64,000 nt of DNA. Source: Clostridioides difficile_A (GTDB lineage: Bacteria > Bacillota > Clostridia > Peptostreptococcales > Peptostreptococcaceae). The notes below the pieces were generated by a model that searched no databases, had not been told where the DNA came from, and saw only the letters and a program-made list of their open reading frames with translations. Position numbers and translations under genes: made by a program. Positions 53,552-62,572 of the stretch are shown here, one piece after another (position 1 is the first letter of the stretch; the number at the start of each line of letters is the position of its first letter). The DNA lies in assembly GCA_945909635.1 (NCBI GenBank), contig OX246690.1, forward strand, positions 434,001 to 498,000, read 5' to 3'.

Positions 53552-56269
53552 ATGAGAAGAAAAAGATTTCTAATCACTTTAAGTATAGGGCTTCTTTTTT
53601 CCAGCCTACTATCTATTTACTTAGTCTACAATTTGCAAGGAAATGCCAAAGTAATTAATTATACTGGGATTATACGTGGAGCAACACAACGTGTGATTAA
53701 GCAAGAATTGAATCATAAGCCAAATGATAAATTAATAAAAAGAGTAGATAATATTATTCATGAGCTTCAAGGTAGAAGTGGTGTGTATAATATAGCTTAT
53801 GTAGATGACCATGACTTTCAAACTAATATGATTCAAATGGAAAGAGATTGGAAACGTTTAAAGCAAGAAATATATATTGTTCGTGATGGTGGAAAAAGTG
53901 ATACACTCTATAAAGACAGTGAAGATTTTTTTGATTTAGCAGACAAAACAGTTTTATCTGCTGAAAAATTTAGTGAGAACAAAGTTTCTTCAGCTGAAAA
54001 TATTTTGATTGTTTTAAATCTTTCATTTGCCTTATTAGTTATTTTTATTTATATGTATGATACCAAACAAGATATTTTGCAAAAAAAACTTGTACTAGCA
54101 GAAGAGGATAATCAGAGAAAAAGAGAACGTCTTATTCAATTGGCTGAAGACTTACAGGCTCCAATGAATGATATTTCAGAGCTTTTATATATCAGTGATT
54201 TAGAGACTTATGATTTATTATTTTTAAATAAAGCAGGTATTGAAAGTTTTAAGGTTGACCAAATAAAAGGGCAAAAATGTTATAAAGTACTACAGAAAAA
54301 AGATGAACCTTGTGAGTTTTGTACAAATTCTTATTTAAAAGAAAGTGAAAACTATACTTGGGAATTTACAAATCCAGTAACAGGTCGTCATTATCTGTTA
54401 AAAGACCGTTTAATTGAATGGGAAGGTAAGCCAGCAAGAATGGAGATTGCGTTTGATACCACAAAATCAGAAGAAGAGAAAATAAAATTACGATTTACAC
54501 TTGAGGCTGAAAAAATAATTACAGAGTGTGTAGATATTTTATATAGAGATAGTGACATTAAAAAAGCAACTATGTCTGTGCTTGAAAAGTTAGGTCGTTT
54601 TTTATCTGCTGACCGTTCATATATTATTTATATTCGAGATGGTCTTATGTATAATGATTATGAATGGTGTGAGGAACATATTTTGTCGCAGAGAAACTAT
54701 CTACAAGACCTTCCACTATCTACTATTGAGCGATGGATTCCATATTTTAATAATAAGGAATGTATAGTTATAAAAGATTTAGAAGAGATTAAATCTACAT
54801 CGCCAGGAGAATACCAAATATTACATAATCAATCTATTACTAGTCTTGTTGTAGCCCCATTAGAACATAATGGAGAACTTATCGGTTATTTAGGAGTTGA
54901 TAATCCACCTCCAGATAAAATTATGAATATTGCATCATTACTTCAAACACTTTGCTACTTTATTTCCCTTGCTAGCCAACATTCTAAAACTCAGGAGCAA
55001 TTATCAAAACTAAGTTATATTGATAAACTTACTTCTTTCTATAACAGAAATCGATTTATAGAAGATTCACAATCACTTACAAAAGTTGATATTTCTATAG
55101 GAATTATTTATTTAGATGTGAATGGTTTAAAGGATATCAATGATAAATATGGGCATGAAATGGGAGATAAGTTATTAATAGAATGTGCGAGACGAATGAA
55201 ATTGGTATTTCATTATTCTGATTTTTACCGTTTAGGTGGAGATGAATTTGTAATTATTTGTCGTGAAATTGAAGAAGACGTTTTTAGTAAGAAAATAATA
55301 GAACTAAAAGGCGAATTTAGAAAAAGACCTACTTGCCAAGTTGCGATAGGGTCATATTGGGCGAATACAGTTGATGATATAGGAGAAATCATAAAAAATG
55401 CGGATGCAGAAATGTATGAAGATAAAAAAGCTTTTTATCGTAAACACTCTGTTTCTCAGAGATATCGCCATCATAGTGATGAAATGTTACATTTAAGCAA
55501 AGCTGAGGTTCTTGAAAGAGAAATACAAAATAATCGTTTTCTCGTTTATTTACAACCTCAGATTTCTTTCTCAGACCGCTCAGTTGTAGGTGCAGAAGCA
55601 CTTATACGTTATTTGGATAATTCTAATTCACTTGTAGCTCCAAATAATTTTCTTCCTATATTAGAAGCATCTGGACTATTAAGTAAAATAGACTTCTATG
55701 TATTTGAATCTATTTGTAAGAAATTTAGCAATTGGATTGATAATGATGTTCCAATCGTTCCAATATCTATAAATTTTTCAGAAGAATCACTAGAAACACC
55801 AGAATTTGTGAATTGTTTAGTGTCAATTTGTCAGACTTATAATGTCCCTACCAAATACATAAAAATTGAAATAACAGAAAGAGTACATGATGAGAAGCAT
55901 CTTGATGTGAAAAAAATCATATCAGATTTAAGAGATGTTGGTTTTGCTATTGCAATTGATGATTTCGGAACTGAGAATGCAAATTTAGCACTGCTCTCTG
56001 AAGTTGAGTTTGATATATTGAAATTAGATAAGAGCCTAATTGATAATATTGTATCGAATCCTAGAACAAAGGTGATTATGGAATATATTACAGGAATATG
56101 TCATAAATTAAATATTTATATGGTTGCTGAAGGAATTGAAACTGAGGAACAATTTTCTACGCTATTACAATGTAGAGTAGAGACAGCACAAGGATATTTA
56201 TTTAGCAAGCCTATACCAATCGACGAATTTGAAAATAATTATCTAATAAAAAGTCATCTATTGAGCTAG
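53552..56269 (+). CDS. Membrane GGDEF-EAL protein (c-di-GMP turnover)
   Basis: 905 aa. A TM helix at residues 6-26 and another near 155-172 enclose a PilJ/NIT-like extracytoplasmic sensor (TQRVIKQELN). A PAS-like segment (CEFC, near 255), a GAF domain (about 325-480), GGDEF with the intact YRLGGDEFVI and EAL with GAEALIRY, NFSEESLE, ITER, IDDFGTENA and VAEGIETEEQ follow. Both catalytic motifs are complete, so it could make or break c-di-GMP depending on signal. Start ATG 53552 after AAAGGGGAC. The C. difficile c-di-GMP network controls motility and biofilm. Confidence 0.9.
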   Translation: MRRKRFLITLSIGLLFSSLLSIYLVYNLQGNAKVINYTGIIRGATQRVIKQELNHKPNDKLIKRVDNIIHELQGRSGVYNIAYVDDHDFQTNMIQMERDWKRLKQEIYIVRDGGKSDTLYKDSEDFFDLADKTVLSAEKFSENKVSSAENILIVLNLSFALLVIFIYMYDTKQDILQKKLVLAEEDNQRKRERLIQLAEDLQAPMNDISELLYISDLETYDLLFLNKAGIESFKVDQIKGQKCYKVLQKKDEPCEFCTNSYLKESENYTWEFTNPVTGRHYLLKDRLIEWEGKPARMEIAFDTTKSEEEKIKLRFTLEAEKIITECVDILYRDSDIKKATMSVLEKLGRFLSADRSYIIYIRDGLMYNDYEWCEEHILSQRNYLQDLPLSTIERWIPYFNNKECIVIKDLEEIKSTSPGEYQILHNQSITSLVVAPLEHNGELIGYLGVDNPPPDKIMNIASLLQTLCYFISLASQHSKTQEQLSKLSYIDKLTSFYNRNRFIEDSQSLTKVDISIGIIYLDVNGLKDINDKYGHEMGDKLLIECARRMKLVFHYSDFYRLGGDEFVIICREIEEDVFSKKIIELKGEFRKRPTCQVAIGSYWANTVDDIGEIIKNADAEMYEDKKAFYRKHSVSQRYRHHSDEMLHLSKAEVLEREIQNNRFLVYLQPQISFSDRSVVGAEALIRYLDNSNSLVAPNNFLPILEASGLLSKIDFYVFESICKKFSNWIDNDVPIVPISINFSEESLETPEFVNCLVSICQTYNVPTKYIKIEITERVHDEKHLDVKKIISDLRDVGFAIAIDDFGTENANLALLSEVEFDILKLDKSLIDNIVSNPRTKVIMEYITGICHKLNIYMVAEGIETEEQFSTLLQCRVETAQGYLFSKPIPIDEFENNYLIKSHLLS

Positions 56270-56281
56270 ATGACTTTTTTT
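56249..56281 (+). terminator. Terminator overlapping the GGDEF-EAL stop codon
   Basis: AAAAGTCATCTA, a 6-nt loop and TAGATGACTTTT followed by further T. The stop codon lies in the 3' arm. Confidence 0.8.
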
Positions 56282-56567
56282 ATTGTGAATATGTATTTTC
56301 ATGTTATTGATAAAATTGATAGACAAGTTTTAGATAAAAAATCAGGTTAATTATAATAAAATCAAGTAGAACACATTAATTAAAATAAAAGTTAGTAAAT
56401 TGAATAAATAATTAGCAAGAAAAGATTATAATAATATGGTTTTTATCAGAAATAAAATTTTATCTCTTTTAATCCAATTCTTTCATATGGTTTTTCTGAA
56501 TAGATACGATATTGATTTTTCTGTTGATTTTTTTATATAATCTTATATGTTATCATACAAAAAATTA

Positions 56568-56613
56568 AAATAGTGGCAACAATTGAGGATGTGAGGGAGA
56601 GTTGCCACTATTT
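56568..56613 (-). terminator. Large hairpin downstream of blaR (minus-strand terminator or small RNA end)
   Basis: AAATAGTGGCAAC and GTTGCCACTATTT form a 13-bp perfect stem with a 20-nt purine-rich loop. On the minus strand it is followed by TTTTAATTTTTTG, as expected for a terminator of the blaI-blaR transcript, whose last stop codon is about 135 nt upstream. The surrounding 56282-56747 stretch has no gene that I recognise. Confidence 0.55.
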
Positions 56614-56747
56614 CATATAGGGTATTATATTATGTTTTTAAGCTAGTTTTACTATCTTCTATGCTTATATAATAACTCTTGTGTATGAATTTAATAGATA
56701 ATTCATATGAAAATTATGTGAAGTTTTTAGGTTTTATAGTAAATATA

Positions 56748-58547
56748 TTAAAAATTATAGATTTTTTTGTCATTTAATATAGATAATGTTATTTTAGCTG
56801 CTAAACTACCATTAGAATAATCTTTACTTTGGATATTTGTAGCAAAGAAATAAGTATTTTCATTTTTTTCTACATAACCTATAAACCAACCATTTACATC
56901 TTTCCCATTTATACTAGCAGTGCCTGTTTTGCCAGAAAGTGAGACACCATCCTTTTCTGATACTATCAATGAATCTTTTACAGCTTCTATATTTTTATCT
57001 TTAAAATTAAACTTATTTGTATAGAAATCTCTAAGTAATTTTACCTGTTCAATAGGTGAAATTTTTAATGAGGATTCTAGCCAAAAACGTGAGATACCTC
57101 CTGAAATATCACAATTACCATACTTAATCTGTTTAAGATAAGTTTGTATATCTTTTATCCCTGTTTTTTTATCTAGATAATGAAAGTACCAGTTTACAGA
57201 GTTCTCCATAGCAGAAAATAAGTCTTGGTCTTTATTCCAAGAGTTAATAGAATGAAGTTTTCCATCCCAAGGGATGTATGAATTATTTCTTGTTATAATC
57301 CCATTTTCTAATCCCAATAAAGCACTATAAATTTTATAAGTAGAATTTGGAGAAATTCTTTTTTTACTTTTTTCCTCATTGTAAATATGATATTGATTGG
57401 ATTTTAAATCATACATAACAAAACTTCCATCAAAACCTTTAAAGTATTTGCTTAGGTCTTCATACATAGTTTGACTATTTGTAGGTTTATATTCTTCATT
57501 AACATCCGCCATAATAGATAATGTAGGGCTATTTCCAAATACAATTAAAGCAATCAATGTAAGAATTAAAAGACTTTTTAGTTTTAAAAATTTTGACTCA
57601 GTATGAAAATTTGTTATCTTCAATAATCGCCTTTTAATTTGTTGTTTTGACCCACCAATATCTGATGTAAGTGCGAGATTAGAGGGTCTTGAAATATTAT
57701 CTACAAAGTTTATTAGTGTTTGTCCATATTCTATATAATCATCTTTATCAAGTTTCTTTAGAACTGAAATATCACATGCAATTTCACGGTCTACTCGCAT
57801 TTCTTTAAGAGCATACCATACAAGAGGGTTAAACCAGTATAATATTTGGAAAAAACACATTATATAATTTATCAATATGTCTCTATTTTTAGAATGTTGT
57901 AATTCATGAAGTAAAATATATTTTATATCTTTTAAAGATAATTTAGATATAGACTTATCTGGTAATATAATATGTGGTTTAAAGTATCCAAATGTAATAG
58001 GTGTATTTATGATGCAGGATTTACATAATATAAAATCTTTATTTATACCAATATCTTTTTTACATTGTTCAGATAGTAAAACTATCTCATCATCATCTAA
58101 AATATGTGCAGATTTTTTCATATTTCTTATTTTAAAATTACAATGAATCGTGATAACTATCATAATTGAAATACCAATCATCCATAATGTTAATAATAAA
58201 ATATTTAAACTATCAAAATTAGATTGATTCAGAGATACTGAAAAATCCTTTAATGTATTTGAGTGATTAATAATACTATTTGAGCTATTTTTTATTATAT
58301 AAGTATTAGCAGTATTATTTTCAATTTGAGTAAAACCATATAGATAGTTAAGCATATTTCCAAGATTAATGTATTTAAGAGGGATAAATGGAATTATTAA
58401 TGTTATAAGCAATATAAATCCAATATTATAGTGGCATTTTGCAGAAATGTGCTTATTAAATATCTTTTTAATAAATAAAATTGCAACAATTAATAATGAT
58501 AGGGTTAATGTACTGAATAGGAATCGTATAAAGAATGGAGCATACAT
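56748..58547 (-). CDS. blaR: BlaR beta-lactam sensor/zinc protease
   Basis: 599 aa membrane receptor. N-terminal TM helices (residues 5-27, 35-55, 115-135) and the M56 metalloprotease with HELQHSKNRDI precede a TM helix near 325 and a C-terminal extracellular penicillin-sensor domain. The sensor has the class D motifs S-T-Y-K, S-V-N and K-T-G (SGKTGTAS). Acylation of the STYK serine by a beta-lactam activates the inner protease, which inactivates BlaI. It follows BlaI by 2 nt. Confidence 0.93.
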   Translation of the reverse strand: MYAPFFIRFLFSTLTLSLLIVAILFIKKIFNKHISAKCHYNIGFILLITLIIPFIPLKYINLGNMLNYLYGFTQIENNTANTYIIKNSSNSIINHSNTLKDFSVSLNQSNFDSLNILLLTLWMIGISIMIVITIHCNFKIRNMKKSAHILDDDEIVLLSEQCKKDIGINKDFILCKSCIINTPITFGYFKPHIILPDKSISKLSLKDIKYILLHELQHSKNRDILINYIMCFFQILYWFNPLVWYALKEMRVDREIACDISVLKKLDKDDYIEYGQTLINFVDNISRPSNLALTSDIGGSKQQIKRRLLKITNFHTESKFLKLKSLLILTLIALIVFGNSPTLSIMADVNEEYKPTNSQTMYEDLSKYFKGFDGSFVMYDLKSNQYHIYNEEKSKKRISPNSTYKIYSALLGLENGIITRNNSYIPWDGKLHSINSWNKDQDLFSAMENSVNWYFHYLDKKTGIKDIQTYLKQIKYGNCDISGGISRFWLESSLKISPIEQVKLLRDFYTNKFNFKDKNIEAVKDSLIVSEKDGVSLSGKTGTASINGKDVNGWFIGYVEKNENTYFFATNIQSKDYSNGSLAAKITLSILNDKKIYNF

Positions 58548-58549
58548 AT

Positions 58550-58936
58550 TTACTTATCCTCCTTAGTCACCCTTTTGTTTAAAATCTCTTTCAATTCCTC
58601 AATATCATCTTCAGATAGTTTATCGTTTTCTAAAAAGTTTAGCACCATAGAATTAAGAGCACCATTATAAAAACGATTTAAGAAAGAACGACTTTCTGTA
58701 GCTACATATTCTTCTTCTTTAACAAGTGGAGTATAAACGAAAACTCTACTATTTTTTTCATATGTTAAAGCTCCTTTTTTAACTAATCGCAATAGCATTG
58801 TTTGAATAGTTTTAGGACTCCATGTACTTGTTTCTACTAATTTTTCAATTACTTCATTAGTGCTAATAGGAGCATATTTCCAAACAATCTTCATAACTTG
58901 ATACTCTGCTTCTGAAATTTGTGGTACTTTTTTCAT
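58550..58936 (-). CDS. blaI: BlaI repressor
   Basis: 128 aa winged-helix repressor of the BlaI/MecI family (ISEAEYQVMKIVWKYAPIST; PKTIQTMLLRLVKKGAL). The conserved cleavage dipeptide N100-F101 in MVLNFLEN corresponds to the Asn-Phe site cut when S. aureus BlaI is inactivated. It dimerises through the C-terminal helices and binds TTAC...GTAA half-sites. Operators seen at blaX, at the PBP gene (two) and at its own promoter. RBS AAGGAGGTA. Confidence 0.94.
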   Translation of the reverse strand: MKKVPQISEAEYQVMKIVWKYAPISTNEVIEKLVETSTWSPKTIQTMLLRLVKKGALTYEKNSRVFVYTPLVKEEEYVATESRSFLNRFYNGALNSMVLNFLENDKLSEDDIEELKEILNKRVTKEDK

Positions 58937-58952
58937 GATTATACCTCCTTAT

Positions 58953-59002
58953 ACTTACATTTGTAATATATAAAGTATATTATCATTAATTTAGTTTGTC
59001 AA
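58953..59002 (-). promoter_or_regulatory. blaI-blaR promoter and BlaI operator
   Basis: On the minus strand TTGACA (58997-59002), 17 bp and TATACT (58974-58979) form a near-consensus promoter. The operator with core TTACATTTGTAA (read on the plus strand, 58953-58973) lies directly downstream of it at the expected start of transcription, so BlaI would block initiation or elongation (autoregulation). Confidence 0.75.
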
Positions 59003-59173
59003 TTAGTAAAAATAGCTCATTTATAACTCCTAAATAACTAGATATAATTAAATTTAATTCTTAGTTGAGTTGTGTAAGTATAGCTTTAAGTTAAATAAAT
59101 GTGTATATTGACAGCTAAAAATATAGTTGATATACTTATTGTTGATATAACAACTAAAAAGGGGGATATAGAA

Positions 59174-59851
59174 ATGATAATCACGGTTATAAATGGAAGT
59201 CCTAGAAAAAATGGGGCTACATCGAAGGTTTTGACTTGTTTGTGCAAAGATATTGAAAGATTAATTCCAACAGTAGAAATTAATTATTTTGATTTAAGTG
59301 AAGTCAATCCATCGTATTGTATTGGTTGTTTAAATTGTTATAAAATGGGGAAGTGTATTAATCAAAGTGATAAAGTAGAGTACATTCATGATATAATTAC
59401 TAAGAGTGATGGTGTTATATTTGGTAGCCCTACTTATGGAAGTAGTGTAACTGGGATTTTCAAGGTATTTACAGATAGAGCACATATGATGTTGGAAAGA
59501 TTATTGTATCGTAAGCCATGTATAGCAGTTACTACATATGAAAATGCTCGTGGTTCAAAAGCAATTTCTTTTATGAAATCGATGGTCTTAGATTCTGGAG
59601 GTTACACTTGTGGTAATTTATCTATAAAAACTGGATTTAATCAGAATCCTATAACTGAAAGAGTAGAATTAAAGATACAAAAAGTATCTAAAAAATTTAT
59701 TTATTGCATAGAGGAAAATAAAAATCCGCCTGTGTTTTCTCAAATCTATAACTTTATTGCTATGAATGTTGTTTTAAAGCCAATGGCTTTTAAAAATATT
59801 GAGCAATATAAAGGAATAATTGATAGATGGGAGGCGCAAGGGATTATCTAA
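59174..59851 (+). CDS. Flavodoxin-fold NAD(P)H-dependent FMN oxidoreductase
   Basis: 225 aa. Begins VINGSPRKNGATSKV, the phosphate-binding start of NADPH-dependent FMN reductases, with GSPTYGSSVTGIFKVFTDR near residue 85. CIGCLNCYKMGKC near residue 50 suggests an iron-sulfur flavoprotein of the ISF type. RBS AGGGGGATA; start ATG 59174. A longer frame back to 59099 lacks an RBS. It precedes MarR and an EFR1 ferredoxin, which suggests a redox-linked defence operon. Confidence 0.82.
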   Translation: MIITVINGSPRKNGATSKVLTCLCKDIERLIPTVEINYFDLSEVNPSYCIGCLNCYKMGKCINQSDKVEYIHDIITKSDGVIFGSPTYGSSVTGIFKVFTDRAHMMLERLLYRKPCIAVTTYENARGSKAISFMKSMVLDSGGYTCGNLSIKTGFNQNPITERVELKIQKVSKKFIYCIEENKNPPVFSQIYNFIAMNVVLKPMAFKNIEQYKGIIDRWEAQGII

Positions 59852-59862
59852 ATGGAGGTAAA

Positions 59863-60288
59863 ATGAAAGATTTTGAGGAACTATATGAAGTTACAACTAA
59901 GCTAGTAAGTACTTCATTGAAGGTAAAAGATGATTTGAAAAAAATGTTTAAACAAAATGGATATGATATAACAGCTGATCATTATGCATTATTAAGATTT
60001 CTATGGGAACAAGATGGAATTTCTCAGATAGATTTATGTGAAAAATCATGTAAGGATAAATCCAATACTACAAGAATCTTAGATGTTATGAAAAATAAAG
60101 GATTGATTGTACGTAAAGTAGATGCTAAAGATAGACGTAAGTTTCAAATATTCTTAACAGATTTAGGTAGAGAATTAGAAGAACCATTAAATAAAATTGC
60201 AAGTATGTATGCAGTAGAGACATTTAAATCTATTTCTGATGAAGAGTTACCCTTGTTTGCTAAGATTTTAGATAGAATTGGAAAGTAG
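59863..60288 (+). CDS. MarR-family regulator
   Basis: 141 aa with a winged helix (DHYALLRFLWEQDGISQIDL; KSNTTRILDVMKNKGLIVRK) and D-R-R wing in DAKDRRKFQIFLT. The start is ATG 59863 after TGGAGGTAA; the in-frame ATG at 59827 lies inside the previous gene. Probably regulates the flanking redox genes, perhaps through oxidised cysteines. Confidence 0.88.
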   Translation: MKDFEELYEVTTKLVSTSLKVKDDLKKMFKQNGYDITADHYALLRFLWEQDGISQIDLCEKSCKDKSNTTRILDVMKNKGLIVRKVDAKDRRKFQIFLTDLGRELEEPLNKIASMYAVETFKSISDEELPLFAKILDRIGK

Positions 60289-60356
60289 ATACAAACTCTA
60301 TTTTAAGAAGTCTTTTTAACTATTAATGATACAAAATGATAGAAAGAGGGATAAGA

Positions 60357-61136
60357 ATGAGTTCTAAGATTTATTATTTTTCTGGGACAGGGAACTCTTT
60401 AGTAGTTTCAAAGGCTTTAAAAGGGATGTTAAATGAAAATAAGGAAGTAATACCATTAGCTATACATAGAAAAAAGCAAAATATAGATATAAATGAAGAT
60501 GTACTAATAATCATTTTTCCTGTGTATTTTGCTAATGCTCCTGATATAGTAAAATCTTTTGTAGATAAATTAAATTTTAATAGTAATACTCATATATATG
60601 CTATTGCCACTTGTAATGGAGTAGCTGGACATAGTTTGTTTACTATAGATAAGTTGCTTAAGAAAAAGGGCAAAAAATTATCAGCTGGTTTTATAATTGA
60701 TATGCCTGGCAACGCTTTGACAACACCTTTAGATGTTGAAGAAGAGAGATTAAGAAATTTAACTAATAGAGTATCTGAAATTGCAAAGTATATCAATAAT
60801 TCTGAAAATGGAAGTATAGAAGGAAAGAATAATTTAAAGTCATATATAGATAGTGTTATGCTTCGTTTAGTAGGGAAGAATATGCAAATTGCAACTACTA
60901 AATTTTTTGCAGAGAGTAAATGTAATGGATGTGGGACATGTAAAAAGGTTTGTCCTGTAGACAATATAAGTATAGTTGATAAAAAGCCAAAATGGGGTAA
61001 TGAGTGTGAAAGATGTTTAGCTTGTTTTCACTGGTGTCCAAAAGAGGCTATAAATATAAAAAAATCGTTTTTAACAGATAGAAAGAAGTATCATCATCCA
61101 GATGTTACTGTTAAGGAGATGTTTTTAGATAAGTAG
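60357..61136 (+). CDS. EFR1-family flavodoxin-ferredoxin fusion
   Basis: 259 aa. Flavodoxin domain at the N terminus (YYFSGTGNSLVVSKAL, residues 4-19), then two 4Fe-4S motifs CNGCGTCKKVCP and CERCLACFHWCP near the C terminus. Acts as an electron carrier between ferredoxin-type donors and flavoproteins; the acceptor is unknown. The start is ATG 60357 after AAGAGGGAT. It is separated from MarR by 68 nt. Confidence 0.85.
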   Translation: MSSKIYYFSGTGNSLVVSKALKGMLNENKEVIPLAIHRKKQNIDINEDVLIIIFPVYFANAPDIVKSFVDKLNFNSNTHIYAIATCNGVAGHSLFTIDKLLKKKGKKLSAGFIIDMPGNALTTPLDVEEERLRNLTNRVSEIAKYINNSENGSIEGKNNLKSYIDSVMLRLVGKNMQIATTKFFAESKCNGCGTCKKVCPVDNISIVDKKPKWGNECERCLACFHWCPKEAINIKKSFLTDRKKYHHPDVTVKEMFLDK

Positions 61137-61309
61137 ATATATTTAACTTGTATTAATAACTATCTTATTAAATAAAAATTTTAGAGTAATAAAGAGAAAA
61201 ATACAGTAATCTTATGAGAGGATTATAAATAGTAATATGTAATCATATAATATAGTAGAGATTAAAAAGAATGATATATAAATATATAAGATTATTAACA
61301 TGAAGATAA

Positions 61310-61343
61310 AAGCGCCTCATAAATAAAAGTTTTTGAGGCGCTT
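61310..61343. terminator. Bidirectional terminator before the UDG-like gene
   Basis: AAGCGCCTCA and TGAGGCGCTT form a 10-bp perfect, relatively GC-rich stem around a 14-nt loop. Confidence 0.8.
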
Positions 61344-61367
61344 ATTGTTTATTTAAATTGGTATCTA

Positions 61368-61991
61368 TTATTTTATAATCTCAACCATTTTTTTTATATC
61401 CTCTGATGCCATTTCAAACTTTGACTTTTCAATCAATATGTTTCCACCAGTCATGATATAGGATGGAAATATTCTTAATTTATCATAATAAAGTTCATTG
61501 TTACGAAGTTTATATGTTGAGATAGAAGGGATAGCATTCTTTTTTGTATGTTTTTTAGTAATCATGTTAAAAGATTTTTTTGCAACATCTCCCATCAACA
61601 TCACTACTTCTAAATTATCGAATAATTTAATTTCCTCTTCTAAAATAGGCATGTGTAATTTAATTGTGTCACTAGTTATTGTATATTCCGATTTAGGGAG
61701 TTTTACTGCATTGGTTATATAGATACCCATATCTAAAATATCATTTATATTAGATACTTCTATACCTGCATTGTTGAATAAAGGGATAGTGGTTTTTAAG
61801 TAATCAGCATCTTCATCTATACTATAAAAATCATCATTAGGGTTATTTGGTACAACTTCATTAATCATGATAGTTTTTATGGTATCTGTGTCTATTGTTA
61901 TATTAGGAAGATATGATGTTATTTTGTCGTTATCAAAAAGATTATTCTGCTTAATAAATTCATTTAAAGTTGATTTTATATTTATTTTCAT
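61368..61991 (-). CDS. Uracil-DNA glycosylase superfamily-like protein
   Basis: 207 aa. I recognise the superfamily from the N-terminal INEVVPNNPNDDFY, the central VMLMGDVAKKSFN and C-terminal MTGGNILIEKSKFEM (the usual His/Gly-rich active-site loop region). Uracil-excision activity is uncertain because family-4 Fe-S cysteines are not seen. RBS AAGGAGATA. It is monocistronic. Confidence 0.6.
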   Translation of the reverse strand: MKINIKSTLNEFIKQNNLFDNDKITSYLPNITIDTDTIKTIMINEVVPNNPNDDFYSIDEDADYLKTTIPLFNNAGIEVSNINDILDMGIYITNAVKLPKSEYTITSDTIKLHMPILEEEIKLFDNLEVVMLMGDVAKKSFNMITKKHTKKNAIPSISTYKLRNNELYYDKLRIFPSYIMTGGNILIEKSKFEMASEDIKKMVEIIK

Positions 61992-62110
61992 ATAATGTAT
62001 CTCCTTAGTTTAAAGCTTTAAATACTATAAAAATAGTTTTAAAGTATATAATTTTAAAATATAATAACATATCAAATACGACAACAGAATGTCATGTTTA
62101 ATTAATAACC

Positions 62111-62368
62111 TTATCTAAATTTAGAATTTATTAGAGCATCTGCTTGTTCATAGTCATCTTTATGTACATAAATTGAGTACTCATAAGAAAAATCTTCTTT
62201 TTGCCCTAAATTTCCAAGAATCATTTTATTTGAAAAAGACCCTTTAGAGTAAGTATTGTTCCTTACTTTATACTTATATTTAATTTTATTTACTGACAAT
62301 ATACTGCATATCTCATTAAATCTATCTAAAGAATATCCTCGGAAAAGCTCAGTTCTATTTAAAATCAT
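62111..62368 (-). CDS. Small hypothetical protein
   Basis: 85 aa, rich in charged residues, with no membrane segment. YSIYVHKDDYEQADALINSK at the C terminus resembles DUF2007-like putative signal-transducing proteins. The RBS AAGGAGGTT precedes the ATG. No functional partner seen in the surroundings. Confidence 0.6.
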   Translation of the reverse strand: MILNRTELFRGYSLDRFNEICSILSVNKIKYKYKVRNNTYSKGSFSNKMILGNLGQKEDFSYEYSIYVHKDDYEQADALINSKFR

Positions 62369-62572
62369 AAAGAAAACCTCCTTATAAAAGTAAGTTATTG
62401 AAAATAGTTGAGAAATGGACTATAAGTTGTTATAAATAAAAGGTAGCAAAATTAAATTGATTTGTAAAGTTTTTAAGAGTATTATACTAGTAACAAAATG
62501 AATAAGTTACAGATATATAATTTTAAATAAAATATGTAAATGTGATTACATAGACTCAAAGGAGAAATTTTA

